DNA of 64,000 bases, from positions 3,511,501 through 3,575,500 of the forward strand of contig JACCIC010000022.1 in assembly GCA_018907035.1 (NCBI GenBank), written 5' to 3'. Below the pieces are notes generated by a model. It made no database searches and was not told the origin of the DNA. It saw only the letters and a list, made by a program, of their open reading frames with translations. The position numbers and the translations under genes are program-made. The DNA comes from Sycobia sp. Sy_11. Taxonomy: Eukaryota > Arthropoda > Insecta > Hymenoptera > Epichrysomallidae. Of the stretch, positions 11,021 to 22,390 are shown piece after piece. Position 1 is the first letter of the stretch; each line of letters opens with the position of its first letter.

Positions 11021-13950
11021 TGAGATTGTTATATAATTGCGTATAAGCTGCAACTTCAGCAACTATTAAGGCAGATCTGCGCGCTAGGATCTCTAAAAAT
11101 TTTGGTTATTTGCTTACTTAGTTCTATACATGTTAGAGAGCATGTAATGGAAGAATTAGTTTGTTGATTAATCATTTTTTCCTACTTTAGCGCTACTTGT
11201 ATATAGCGTTTATAAAATGTGTACGTAAACTACATGAAGCATTTTATACATGATCTATAAACGCAACTAAATATTACTGTTAAACTAATACGGAACACTA
11301 AGCTTTCTTGTTACTGATTACGCGAAATACTACTGATCGTTCGCCGAGGCATGATTGATCGAGCTTGAACTTACATTTACGTCCAATGATCCAAAGGAAC
11401 GAGCGGTGTTTGAAATTGCATTATTATACATGTCACTCTCATAATTACTGCTAAATTTTTTCGACGAGATTAGGTTTAATACGGATATCGATGTCAATCG
11501 ATAAGCCGAGTAAGAGCTACGAAAATTTTGATGAAGAGTTACACTGAAATAAAAGGGAAATTTTGTCTGTGGACGGACGGCTCGCTAATATGACCGAATG
11601 ACATCGCACTAATTGGACGGTGCTTCAATTGAACATGACTTGATTTTGATTTTGATGATTGGAAAATTTTCCATTATCTTTCCTATTATACTTTGTTAAA
11701 ATGAGGTTAGATAGCAAAATGTTTTTTAGTAATTACAGGTGAAAGCGTGGTTTTGACATGCGCAACTGACACAACATAGTGCAGTTCAAATTTCGAGCTC
11801 GATCAAATAGCCTTAAGGGCTTTATTATGTTGGTTATTTCATTGGCTTTTCTCTTTCAAGAGAAGAAGGCTTAACTTTAATTAAAAGAATAGTACTATTC
11901 GACCTATAAATAAATACTCACAACCGACAAGAATAATTGCAACGAGTAAAATTTATCAATACCTGTTACTATTTGTATAAACATATTTATGTGTGTACAT
12001 AGATATTCTGGACAAAGTTAGGTGTACAGAATATAGGTTCGAAAAAACTTGTCGTTCGGTATGAAAAGCACGTCAAATACTCTGCACCTTATGTAGATTT
12101 GGGGAGTTATAAAACAATTTTTTTTAAATTCTTTATTTGTATGCACCTCTTAAAAATATTATAAATATGCTTATTTTCCATTTACATGCGTAAATAAATA
12201 TCGAGCTACTTAATTATGGAAATAAGAACATGAATTTTCCTGTTCATTACAATTTTTTGAATTAATGTAAAACTTTAGGTTTACTTAGCAACGAAGTTGC
12301 CAATGTTTTAATTGGCGTTCGAAGCATTGATCGATAAAGATCTTCAAATTCTCTACTGAATTTAATCTCTCTTTCGTTCAGTTATTTACACAAACCTGAA
12401 CACGGAATTCTGAATACATTCATTTTATGCATATGCAATAGGCGATTATTTTCAACTCGACTCAAGTTGAAAGATAAATGCAATTGTATTTTTTATTTTG
12501 GTTTTTGACTTCTGCTTTAATTTTATCTTCCTATGTAGAAGCGATGAGTTACAAACATCAATTGATCTCCGAGTTCTTCGGAGTCAAATTCCAGGCAATT
12601 TAAGCATGAGTGAATCGATAAATCGTCGCCTTAGACAGGCTCATTGTGTTGTCCGAAAATTGTTTTACTAAAGCTCCTATCGAGATATTTCAACTGTTAT
12701 GACAGTTTGTTCGGACATTTTAGTCGTTTCTCGTTGATCTCTCTACGTATTTCTATCGCTTTGTATCTTCTTTCGCACACACCCTGTTTAGCTTTATCTA
12801 TAATAATATCTTGCTGCTGCTGTATTTCTTCCATTTATTTTTACTTGCATTTATATACTATTTTTTAGCGCAAATCATTGTTCTCAATCATATACTATTA
12901 TCGAAAAAAAACTACACAGTTACTTACAATTAACGTTAGCGGAGTAATTTTACTCTTAGATGTTTTTCATATCTTATTTCTGATATTATAATTTAATTTA
13001 ATCGGAAAGTAAGCTCAAAAGTAGTTTGAATTCAATTAAATTGCAACGGAATTCATATGAAATTGCCAACTGCAATACACTACAGTGGTGTACAGATATT
13101 GATTAATGAAATCGATTAAAATGCGAAGTCGCTAATTCCATATCAATGAAGGCTGTGGAAATTGGTTCAAAGACATTATCAGATAATGCATGGAGACGTG
13201 CTCCTATCAATGTGCACTATTCTCAAATTACAGATTATACGTGACTTAACGCTTACGAAATTGTATAATAATTAATTTTCATTAGTCCGAATATGTGTAT
13301 ATGCGCTCGTACGCGTTTTTTTCAGAATAAAAAAAGAGTTATTTATGATGAGATGTATGAATAAAATCAGTTTTCTATCGATAAAAAAATTTTTTAAATT
13401 TAACAGACACGGGTGAGCCAAAACCATTTCTAATTTTTAATTTTTATTTTCTATGATAGAAGAAATAACTTTAAATTAACTTATCTTTCAAAGATTCATT
13501 TTTTTTAAATTCTTATTATATAAATCAGATTTAAGACTTTTGACGCAAAGAGACTGATTACTTAAGGATTATATTATTTTATATTATCCAATAGTAGGAA
13601 ATTTCTTTCATGATATATGGAGTAGATTCGATAAATTTCTATAATTAAATGAGAAATTTTTCAAAATAATTGTTTTCTTGAAAAGTTGAGATCGGTAGAT
13701 GAAAACTGGATTCTTTTAAGGTTTTGACAAATATGAAAAATCTCTTTTCACGCAAAACAGATAGAAATTTACCAAAAACCATTGAGTAATCCGACAAATT
13801 CAATGTATCATCTGATTTTTTAAGCCTCCGCATAGTGCCATTATGATCAAATTAATATTGGTCGATAAATATACAATGGAATTTTTTCTTCAAATTTGTC
13901 AATCAAATAATTTTGGCTCGTGGTGGATCGTTAGCGGATATTAAAATAAG
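11021..13950. other. AT-rich DNA, presumed intron
   Basis: No protein-like ORF, array or transposon signature recognised. The 74-codon + strand ORF at 12644-12868 is rich in Leu/Ile/Ser/Cys and looks like translation of T-rich DNA. Confidence 0.55.
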
Positions 13951-14300
13951 AAACATGGAAAGGTGGGGTCGAAGCATCGCGTTCTGTCAGTGGCTGAATT
14001 ATTTACGATCGAGCGCGAAGTGGGATGAATATGCTATATTAAGGCGTATTCGAGGCTGGCCACTGAATGGCCGTATATCTGTATTTTAGTATGGTCCTCG
14101 CGCAAATACAGAAAGTTACACATGTAGTTTCCATCATCTAAAAAAAGTACGAGGAAACGACTACTGAAGATCGTCGTTTAAGCGGGTCTTAAGAAAATTG
14201 TATATTGGTATGGACAGCTTTTAGTCGTTTTTTTCATCGACTCGATGAACAAACGAACTTGGCAGTTGGACGATGCACCTCGATGCTCGACAGTTGCCAG
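13951..14300. other. Small island of mixed composition
   Basis: A moderate-GC patch between AT-rich tracts, without an ORF or array. It could be an intronic regulatory element; the composition change is the only evidence. Confidence 0.2.
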
Positions 14301-14721
14301 GCGAAATAATCCATATATTCGAATAGATATAATATCTTCTTCATAAACTTAAAGTGATTATTTAAAATTTAGTGTATGAATAATTGAAAATTATAAGTCA
14401 ATATTTGAAATGATTATACAATGTAAGAATTATGACCAATCAATACTGAAGGATGAAAGGTAATTCGTATACTATATCAAGATGCCTGAAGCAGTTGATT
14501 ATAGATAGTAATTTTATGAATTCATTTCTCATTATAATTGAAAATTCTAATTGATATTAAAAGGCATGCATAATTTTTCAATTCTCAGTTTTATATTTTT
14601 ATATATACCAACCTTATTCTAATATAATGTTTCATCTCAATTGCAAGCAAGATTAGCAAATTTTGGAGGATAAGAGATCGGAGATAATCGACTTCTTGAT
14701 GAAATTATGTATAATTAGTGT

Positions 14722-14726
<5 letters not shown>

Positions 14727-14807
<81 letters not shown>
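14727..14807. repeat. (TA)n microsatellite
   Basis: About 81 bases of uninterrupted TA dinucleotides. Confidence 0.97.
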
Positions 14808-14812
<5 letters not shown>

Positions 14813-14965
14813 TTTTGAAATTCAAAATGACACACGTAGTATAACAAAACTTAATGACAATATCAGTTAATACAGTTTTAATTTCATTATTTATGTCATT
14901 TTTATTTTGCATTATTTAAGATTATCCTCAAAAGCTGTACACTTTTGTCAAATAATAAGCTCCTT

Positions 14966-14968
<3 letters not shown>

Positions 14969-15009
<41 letters not shown>
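14969..15009. repeat. (AT)n microsatellite
   Basis: About 41 bases of AT dinucleotides, preceded by GTGT. Confidence 0.95.
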
Positions 15010-15017
<8 letters not shown>

Positions 15018-15059
15018 TGACTAAATCACGAAGTACTTCATTATAAGGATGGTTAAACA

Positions 15060-15307
15060 ATTATTGTAAGTCTCTTACGTTTGAGCGAAACAGACATACA
15101 GTGCGAAACAGCGAGTCGAATCTTGATATATTGCGGAAAAGGGTCGAGGAAGAAGTCGAGAGAGAAGGACTCAAGGGAATACCCATTGCTCAAGTGGCGC
15201 TATCCGAAACTTAATTAACCACGGACCTAATGCTAAATTCAAGGCTAAATTATATGCGCGACAGGCAGGTGTCGCGCGTTAATTTTAGTTTACATCTCGC
15301 CATCGTT

Positions 15308-15310
<3 letters not shown>
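15060..15310. other. Unique moderate-GC patch between microsatellites
   Basis: Purine-rich sequence at 15110-15180, then mixed sequence with TTAATTAA near 15211. No ORF with protein character. Confidence 0.25.

Positions 15311-15358
<48 letters not shown>
15311..15358. repeat. (AT)n microsatellite
   Basis: AT dinucleotides after an ATAC start. Confidence 0.95.
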
Positions 15359-15360
<2 letters not shown>

Positions 15361-15560
15361 TTGTTCGCTTATACAATGCGTGAATGGAAGCCAGCAGCAG
15401 TATTTAGTCTAGATTAATTTCCGCTCCACCTCGTCTATCTTCCTCATCCCCTCGCCCATCTACATAATTTCTGGATAATAACACTTATTTCTTCGTGGCT
15501 GAAGCTGTGCCGCTAGCGCTTGTGATGCTTGATATTTTTTCAATGATACGATGCATTATC

Positions 15561-15651
15561 TACATACATACATACATACATACATACATACATACATACA
15601 TACATCCATCCATACATACATACATACATACATACATATACATACATACAT

Positions 15652-15660
<9 letters not shown>
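15561..15660. repeat. (ACAT)n tetranucleotide microsatellite
   Basis: About 100 bases of TACA/CATA units with two CATC variants near 15604-15611 and one TATA variant near 15637. It runs directly into the following (TA)n array. Confidence 0.95.

Positions 15661-15710
<50 letters not shown>
15661..15710. repeat. (TA)n microsatellite
   Basis: 50 bases of TA, contiguous with the tetranucleotide array to the left. The junction suggests one array evolved from the other. Confidence 0.97.
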
Positions 15711-15711
<1 letters not shown>

Positions 15712-15712
<1 letters not shown>

Positions 15713-15970
15713 ATATGTTCGTCGAACGAATGAAGCCGCTTGTGTCTATTCTGGATGCATCGAAACTCGTTCGACCGCTCTCCACGTCTATATATAATAT
15801 ATTCTTCGTTTTACGTCTTTTGCGCGCATCCTTATGTGCATTCGCAAAGCGGCGGCGCCACCGGCGTATAGTATCGTAAAGGAGCAGCGAGTTTGCACGC
15901 GGTTTAATGACGGCCGTAAATATTGTCCGGATGTACGGGAAACCGGACGAGCCGCGAATACTTGAATGTT
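15712..15970. other. CpG-rich unique patch
   Basis: Sequence such as GGCGGCGCCACCGGCG near 15851 lies between two long arrays. It holds no credible ORF, because all open frames here run into the neighbouring repeats. Confidence 0.3.
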
Positions 15971-15974
15971 GCGA

Positions 15975-15977
15975 GAC

Positions 15978-16040
<63 letters not shown>
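15975..16040. repeat. (GA)n microsatellite
   Basis: About 66 bases of GA with one AAAG interruption near the start. Long GA tracts bind GAGA-type factors in insects and can form triplex DNA; whether this one does is unknown. Confidence 0.95.
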
Positions 16041-16043
<3 letters not shown>

Positions 16044-16365
16044 AAAATGTGAACGTCTATGCATATACGGTTCTGCTGCTGTGCAGCTGGTGCTGCTGTA
16101 TAGCAATGAGATGCATGGGGTAATGAAAGAACTGCTGGCAAGTGGAAATTAAAGAAGAGGTTCTATGAACGAAACCAAGAAAAAATTTCAGGTAGATTAA
16201 ATATACAATGAGAGAGAAACTCGGAGAGATGTTACTTTCTGATTTTGGCGGTTAATAATGCCGCTATGGTGTATTGTTGTTTTTGTTTTCGCTTATTCCC
16301 ATTCCTTTGTAAATTGAATTTGCATTTTTAAACACACGTTTAAATACATCTAGAGCGGGTGAATC

Positions 16366-16382
16366 AGAGAGAGAGAGAGAGG

Positions 16383-16460
<78 letters not shown>
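16366..16460. repeat. (GA)n microsatellite
   Basis: Nearly 100 bases of GA with one GGG and one AGAAG interruption, fading into a purine-only tail to about 16482. Confidence 0.95.
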
Positions 16461-16463
<3 letters not shown>

Positions 16464-16482
16464 GAGGGGAGAGGAGAAAGAG

Positions 16483-17750
16483 ACGCCATGAATTTGTAAG
16501 GTCTTGTCGCTTCATTGTCCAAATAATCAAAGGTACTCGCACGGACGTGTCCTTATATATGACGGCAATATCTATATTCTTTGCTTTTATGATCCTGTGC
16601 GGTAAAAGAATTTAGTACCGAGATATTCATGATTCTTTTGCATTCATTAACATTCGTAATAAAGACGGAATAATTGATGCAGAAACATTTAGAAGCTCCT
16701 GGTTTTGAAAGTAATTTCGAAATTTTTATTTCTACACTAGCATGCATAAAATATAATATTTAAATAGATTAAGTAATTTTTTATATTGATCTAGGCATAT
16801 AGATTAACGAATTAAATTTAAGTAAATAAGCAAAAACAAATATAGAACAAAATTATTTTATCAATTGTCAGAGACAGATACAAAGCTTTTTGAATTATAT
16901 AGAACATTCAAGATATTCAAGTATGTTTTACATATTCCAAAAAATAGAATATGGTAAACTATAAAATTAATCATGAAAAGTAGGATATTTGTAAAACTAA
17001 TAAATATTTTTTTATTATTAAATAAAATCTTTAACGTTTATAGTTATTATTACTGTATTTTTTAATGATTAATCTTGAATATCTTAAAGGAACGTTATAC
17101 GATGAAACTGTCTCTGCATTAGTTCTGAAAACTACCGTAGATCAAAAGTGTTAATAGGAACGAAGTTCAAAATTGAGCAGATTAAGATTTATCGTCGAAC
17201 GAAGTTTGAATTTTATCTGGAAAGTTTCATTTTAGGACTTTACTCGATATTGTGAATGACATACTATGAAGTTCCTTATACATAGTATAATTCTGCAATA
17301 ATTATTCAAATTGGGAAATTTTTTCAGACCCAACAAAGACCATTCTGAAATTGAAGAAAAGCTTATCGAATCATAAATCGCTCTGTTTCCAATTAATTTG
17401 ATATATATGTACTAATAATAATTTTGAAGTACTTTTCAATATATTTCTTCATTTAATATTACAAAGAGAAACTTACACGTAATGAAATATTTTATATACG
17501 CAAATATAAAGATTTTTTTTATGCTGTATCTTACTGTGCTGAATCTTCTCGTGTGCTAACAGAGACATAAACGTTACTGCGTAATTACCTACCTATGCTA
17601 AGGCATTGAAATTCGGTCCAGCTTCAATCAATAGTCACTGAGAATTCATATATTTACAGACGTAGTTGTTTGTAATTCTCTTTTTTTTTGTAATTGAAGA
17701 GCTCTCAGTTCATTTATTCAAATAGGTGAATTTCCGAATATAGACCGTCG
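16483..17750. other. AT-rich DNA, no feature seen
   Basis: No ORF with protein character, array or transposon motif recognised. Confidence 0.55.
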
Positions 17751-17796
17751 AAATCAACTTAAATTTACTGAACGGATAATTTGATATAAAATCGCC

Positions 17797-18144
17797 ATGT
17801 CAAGCAAAGTAATTGAAGCTTCCGCAAGTAATGAAGTAATTCTTTTAGCTCGTACAACTGATATTTCGATGCTACCGAAGTTCTCTGCTATAGTTACCGA
17901 ATTTCGTTTTAAATATGCTGACATTAAAGTTATTAATGATCTGGCTGTCGGAGAGAATCTGCGGAATCACGCGATGATAGCGGCCATTTAGGGGAGAGTA
18001 AGCGTCGGTGAAATTTGGCCAACCGATGTGCAAAGTCTCTATCACGATGCCGTTAACTGGTTAAGTACATCACGACGGCTCTCTGTCAATTTCTGGGCTA
18101 GTTCATGGAAGGCAGTAACTGAGGAAATCGTACGAAATAGCTGA
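17797..18144 (+). pseudogene. ORF interrupted by one TAG, identity unknown
   Basis: From ATG at 17797 the frame is open for 64 codons, meets TAG at 17989-17991, then stays open for another 50 codons to TGA at 18142-18144. Both halves have mixed, non-repetitive composition (for example KYADIKVINDLAVGENLRNH, then WPTDVQSLYHDAVNWL), and local GC is higher than the flanks. An in-frame TGA lies 15 bases before the ATG. No family recognised. It may be a decayed gene, a coding exon with a single disabling change, a conserved non-coding element, or chance. Confidence 0.2.
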
Positions 18145-18193
18145 AAAAGTCACAGTTTTTGCGTAAATGACGCATTGCCCGTATAAAAATGAC

Positions 18194-18215
18194 ATTTCTA
18201 TATTAATATAGAAAT
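18194..18215. repeat. Perfect 22-base palindrome
   Basis: Each half is ATTTCTATATT or its exact reverse complement, with no spacer. It is AT-rich and may be chance. Confidence 0.8.
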
Positions 18216-18219
18216 TTAC

Positions 18220-19690
18220 TTCAGGGATAATTGAAATAAATACTATTGACCGGGCAGAAAATCGGGTCATTATACATTAGAACTACTTATATACATCGGA
18301 AACAGTAGTAAAACTTGATGAATAAATTATCCATCCGGAAGCGTTTAAAAAGTCTGGTTGCAAACACTGCCCAGTTATTAGCTTTGATTAGCAATGAAGT
18401 TAAGTTCAAATAAATGGATTCTTAAAAATCATTAGTGAAAAATGATTCGCAAGCTCATAGCCATATGATAGGCATATGTAAGATGCAATTACAGATCGAC
18501 TTTTAAGCTGTACATGATTCGATCTTGAAAGTGTATAGAAACGAAAATGAATGATAATTACATAATGGGTCGACAAATAGAGACGATAGATGGTTCAATA
18601 ATTCCAGTGATAGTAAGAATTAATGCCAATACATCAATAATTATGATTATGGAGAAGCGAAAAGACTTAATCAATAAAGTTCGGTCAAAGATAATACAGG
18701 GCAAAAGCCTTAAATGGGAATGCATTAGAAATGTCTTTATTTACTATTAAATAGAACAGTTAAAAAATTTTTGGTATACTATAATTCTCTAATTGACAAT
18801 AATTTGCATAATGTCTATAGGCATATATAATACTAATAATTTTAATATTATTGGGTCTAAATAAGCTAATAAAATCTAATATATATTTATAATGTAACCT
18901 TTATATTCCAATAAAGGTAGTTCGAGAAATAATTTTAAAGAACAAAAACACTTTTTTTAACACATGATTCGCACTATTTTTGTCTATTATTAAGTCAAGC
19001 TATAAATATTATAAAATTTTTTATAAGTATCTCTTTTTATATACAATTTTTATAAAGGTATATTCACGTTCAACTAATATTATAAGTAGTAAAAGCAATG
19101 GATTTAAATATTTTGAATTATAATAAGGTTTTTAGATACTCTAAAGGAAACTTACTACTTTATTATATTTTTACTGGTGCGTCGTTCATCAAGAAAATTA
19201 TAGAATTGGAATCAGTTCGTCTAGCAAGATTGAAATTTTTCTTCTATTTTCTTTATTGGTTAAGTTATTATTTAATATCCTAATGTTCTAGAATAAAATT
19301 ATATAATTATATATTAATTCATGTTTTTCTATTAATATTTTATTTAGCTGAATGTTCTTGGATTGATTTTTAAAAGTAAAAAATTCAGATCTCCGTTATT
19401 AGACTTAGTTTATAATTTTAGAATAGCGGTTTAGGTTATTCTAAAACTATTATATATTCATGTTAAATATACACAAATGAACTTGTAAAGTCTTTTAAAA
19501 ACGTTTAAAAATTTAATTTAATGGATAAGAATAATATAGTAAGTATAAACATGATAAACGAATTAACAGAGATTAGTAAGTGTAAGATACAAACAGGATA
19601 ATCCTATTTTCATAGTTTATATCATGATGAAAAATAATGTTATCATTGTGGATGCATCTGATCTTTAATCAAGTATTTATATTTGTTCTA
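18220..19690. other. AT-rich DNA, no feature seen
   Basis: No gene, array or transposon motif recognised. The + strand ORFs at 18547-18750 and 19098-19283 are short and rich in Ile/Lys/Asn/Tyr, as AT-rich DNA gives. Confidence 0.55.
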
Positions 19691-19718
19691 TAATATTATA
19701 TTATATTATATTATATTA

Positions 19719-19749
<31 letters not shown>

Positions 19750-19754
19750 TATAT
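19691..19754. repeat. (ATATT)n pentanucleotide array grading into (AT)n
   Basis: About six TTATA/ATATT units followed by AT dinucleotides and a short ACACAC. Confidence 0.9.
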
Positions 19755-21650
19755 GCCTATTCGTATTGATTTTACAACTGAATTTGATTGTTCATCGAAG
19801 TTGAACTGAGGACTCTTTTAACGAAAATTACTATTATAATTACGTATACATAAAATTTATAAAAAGAGAATTTTTACGTAATTGTATTTTTCACATAGCT
19901 AACATTTTTTAATGCAATTTTATAAATAGTGGGAATCTTTTCAAGAACGTAAATAACGAAATCCTTTAAATTTGAGTGTAAAGCTTCTGTGAGTTTTCAT
20001 AGAAACATCGATAATATTTATTATTATAACAATTAAAATAATTCCTGATTTTATACGGATAGGTCTAATGATATTCGTATTAGTTATTATCGATTCCAGT
20101 CTATCCATGTCTTTCCATGCAGAAGTAATACGGCTCCCTTAACAACAGACACTATATATCGCATATGAATTTTGCAAAATATCAAGTTTAGATATCTATT
20201 CTGTACAAACTTCTAAACAAAACTGAGGACTGACGTTAAGATAAGAGAACACAGACACCCTGGTGAGCGTCTCACGAAGTAACTCAGCATTATACTGACG
20301 AAAACTTTGAAAGTAGCGATTACGATAAAACTTGTTTGAAACCTAGTCAATTTGTTGTCTTCAGTTTAGTTTTAATCTCTAGTACAGCAGAAAAGAAGGA
20401 ACTCCAAAATTTGTACTTATAATACTATCTTAAAATAATAGAGCTTAAAACTCAATCATTATGTTAAATAATTATCATTAAATTATTGAAATTTCTTTTA
20501 AACATAATTTCACTATTAATGCCATTTAAAATTTAAATTAAATTGGCAAATTACTAAAAATAAAAAGAAATTACGAAATAAAACATAATCAATATACTAA
20601 ATTAGCAAAGGACATCTTGACTGCCTCCTAATTGAATTTTTTAAACTAATACTAAAATTAGATGGAACACAACTTATTCAGATTAATACTTTCAACTAAA
20701 TTATTTAAATTGTGTAATGTATTAGCAATTAATGAAGATGTGCACATTTCATTGAAATATATGTGATAACGACTAGAAATGACAAGGCAAAACCATTGAT
20801 ATATTTCTGTGGTGCATCGACCTGGATTTGACAAAGGTAACTCTGATTATCAAGTAAAACGTTTTGATTTTTTAGCCTTATGCAGTTCAGTAAGAAATAT
20901 GCTTTCTTCAAATATTTCTTCATATCAACTTCAAATTTCTAAAATCAAGTAACGTGTATAGAAAGTTAATCAATAATTGTTAGTCATTAATAGCATAAAA
21001 CTACTAAACTTTGCAAATAACTAAAAAAACAATATAAGTTCCTGAACGTTTGAAACTTTATTCTTCAGATCGCTATTACACTTACATTTTAATCACCGAC
21101 TGTTAAGAGTTTTTATAAAGACGAAAAGAACAAAAATTTAATTAAATTACTTGGAATGTAAAACATTGTCTTCTCTTTAACATCATACGCCTTTGCAGTA
21201 ATAAAAAATTGCCTTATGCATATTTTAGTTGATTAAAATGTAACTATTTTGAGTTTTTAAAATTCTTCATTGGATAATGTATATTTCTGGAAAACAAGAT
21301 GTCATAATGAAAAGTCTAGAAGATTAAATAATGACAAGATATACAAAATGAGGTAGAGAAAGAGTGTTTATGGAAGCTAAATAATGCGTAAGAAAACTAA
21401 AGGTAAAAAATTATAGGTGCCTGAGGACGTATGAATTGATCGAAAGGGGTGGGCACGCGTCAACAGACGCACACAGAAAAAGAAACGTTTTACAGCAAAA
21501 TCAATGACATTTTCTCCTTTGTTTCCCTTTAAACAACGATGGTCGTGTGCAGCAGGTTGATTTCTTTTCTCTTTTTCTTTCGTCAACACAACGGGCAATT
21601 TTCGACCAAGCTCGAATATGACGTTTCTCTATACTGCCGCCGTTACTGCA

Positions 21651-21652
<2 letters not shown>
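19755..21652. other. AT-rich DNA, no feature seen
   Basis: No gene or transposon motif recognised. GC rises a little from 21400 toward the microsatellite at 21653. Confidence 0.5.

Positions 21653-21698
<46 letters not shown>
21653..21698. repeat. (AT)n microsatellite
   Basis: About 46 bases of AT dinucleotides ending at CGCGA. Confidence 0.95.
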
Positions 21699-21700
<2 letters not shown>

Positions 21701-22086
21701 CGATTTGCTTTCCTCGTGCTTTTTCTTTCATTCGTTTCCCCTAGCGAACTTCTTTTGCTTTACTAGCTCTTATCAGAAACAAACATGAAAAAAATTTACT
21801 TCGGAAACGAAATCATTCTATGCTCCGTCGAGTATTAAACATTATAATTGCAATTATCGAGTTTTGATTTTTCGCACCTATAATTAAAACCAATAATACA
21901 ATTTTGAGGCAGTTCTAGGTGTTCCAAATTGTAACAAGTTTATCCATAATTCGGAGGCTTTTTCATTTCTTCTATTTTTAGAATATACCGATAAATTTTA
22001 ATGCGTAGAAAAGAAAAGATTTTAGTACGTTTAGTGCGTTTAATTCGCAGTCGTTTTTAAATGTGTAAATTGCGTTACATTCTTTT

Positions 22087-22254
22087 TTAATATATGTTAT
22101 ATGAAATACTTTAATTGTGCTTATGTTGACTGTATTTAGATAAATTAATAAATATTTCTATTGGTCTTACATTCCAATTACATAAATTAAAATTAATACA
22201 TAATGATATTAGTACATATTTATATTAATTATATATTGATATGAATTAGTATTA

Positions 22255-22306
<52 letters not shown>

Positions 22307-22390
22307 ATATTATTATGTATTAGTTTTAATTTATTTAATTGGACTGTAAGACCAATAGAAATATTTATTAATGTATGTTATATGAATATA
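22087..22390. mobile_element. Foldback (MITE-like) element with central (AT)n
   Basis: The arm at 22144-22210 is the reverse complement of 22306-22372, with 62 of 67 positions matching by eye; the outer part, through the ATTGGTCTTAC block, matches exactly. The 95-base interior is AT-rich and ends in an (AT)n run at 22258-22304. Near-identical flanking segments, both containing TATGTTATATGAA in almost the same context, lie at 22087-22108 and 22368-22390. Long near-identical arms without coding capacity are typical of non-autonomous foldback elements. No transposase family can be named and no clean target-site duplication was identified. Confidence 0.6.

Noticed and set aside
15540..16141. Large - strand ORFs of 188 and 117 codons
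   Set aside because: Their length comes from translating (CATA)n, (TA)n and (GA)n arrays, giving Tyr-Ile, Met-Tyr-Val-Cys and Ser-Leu repeats.
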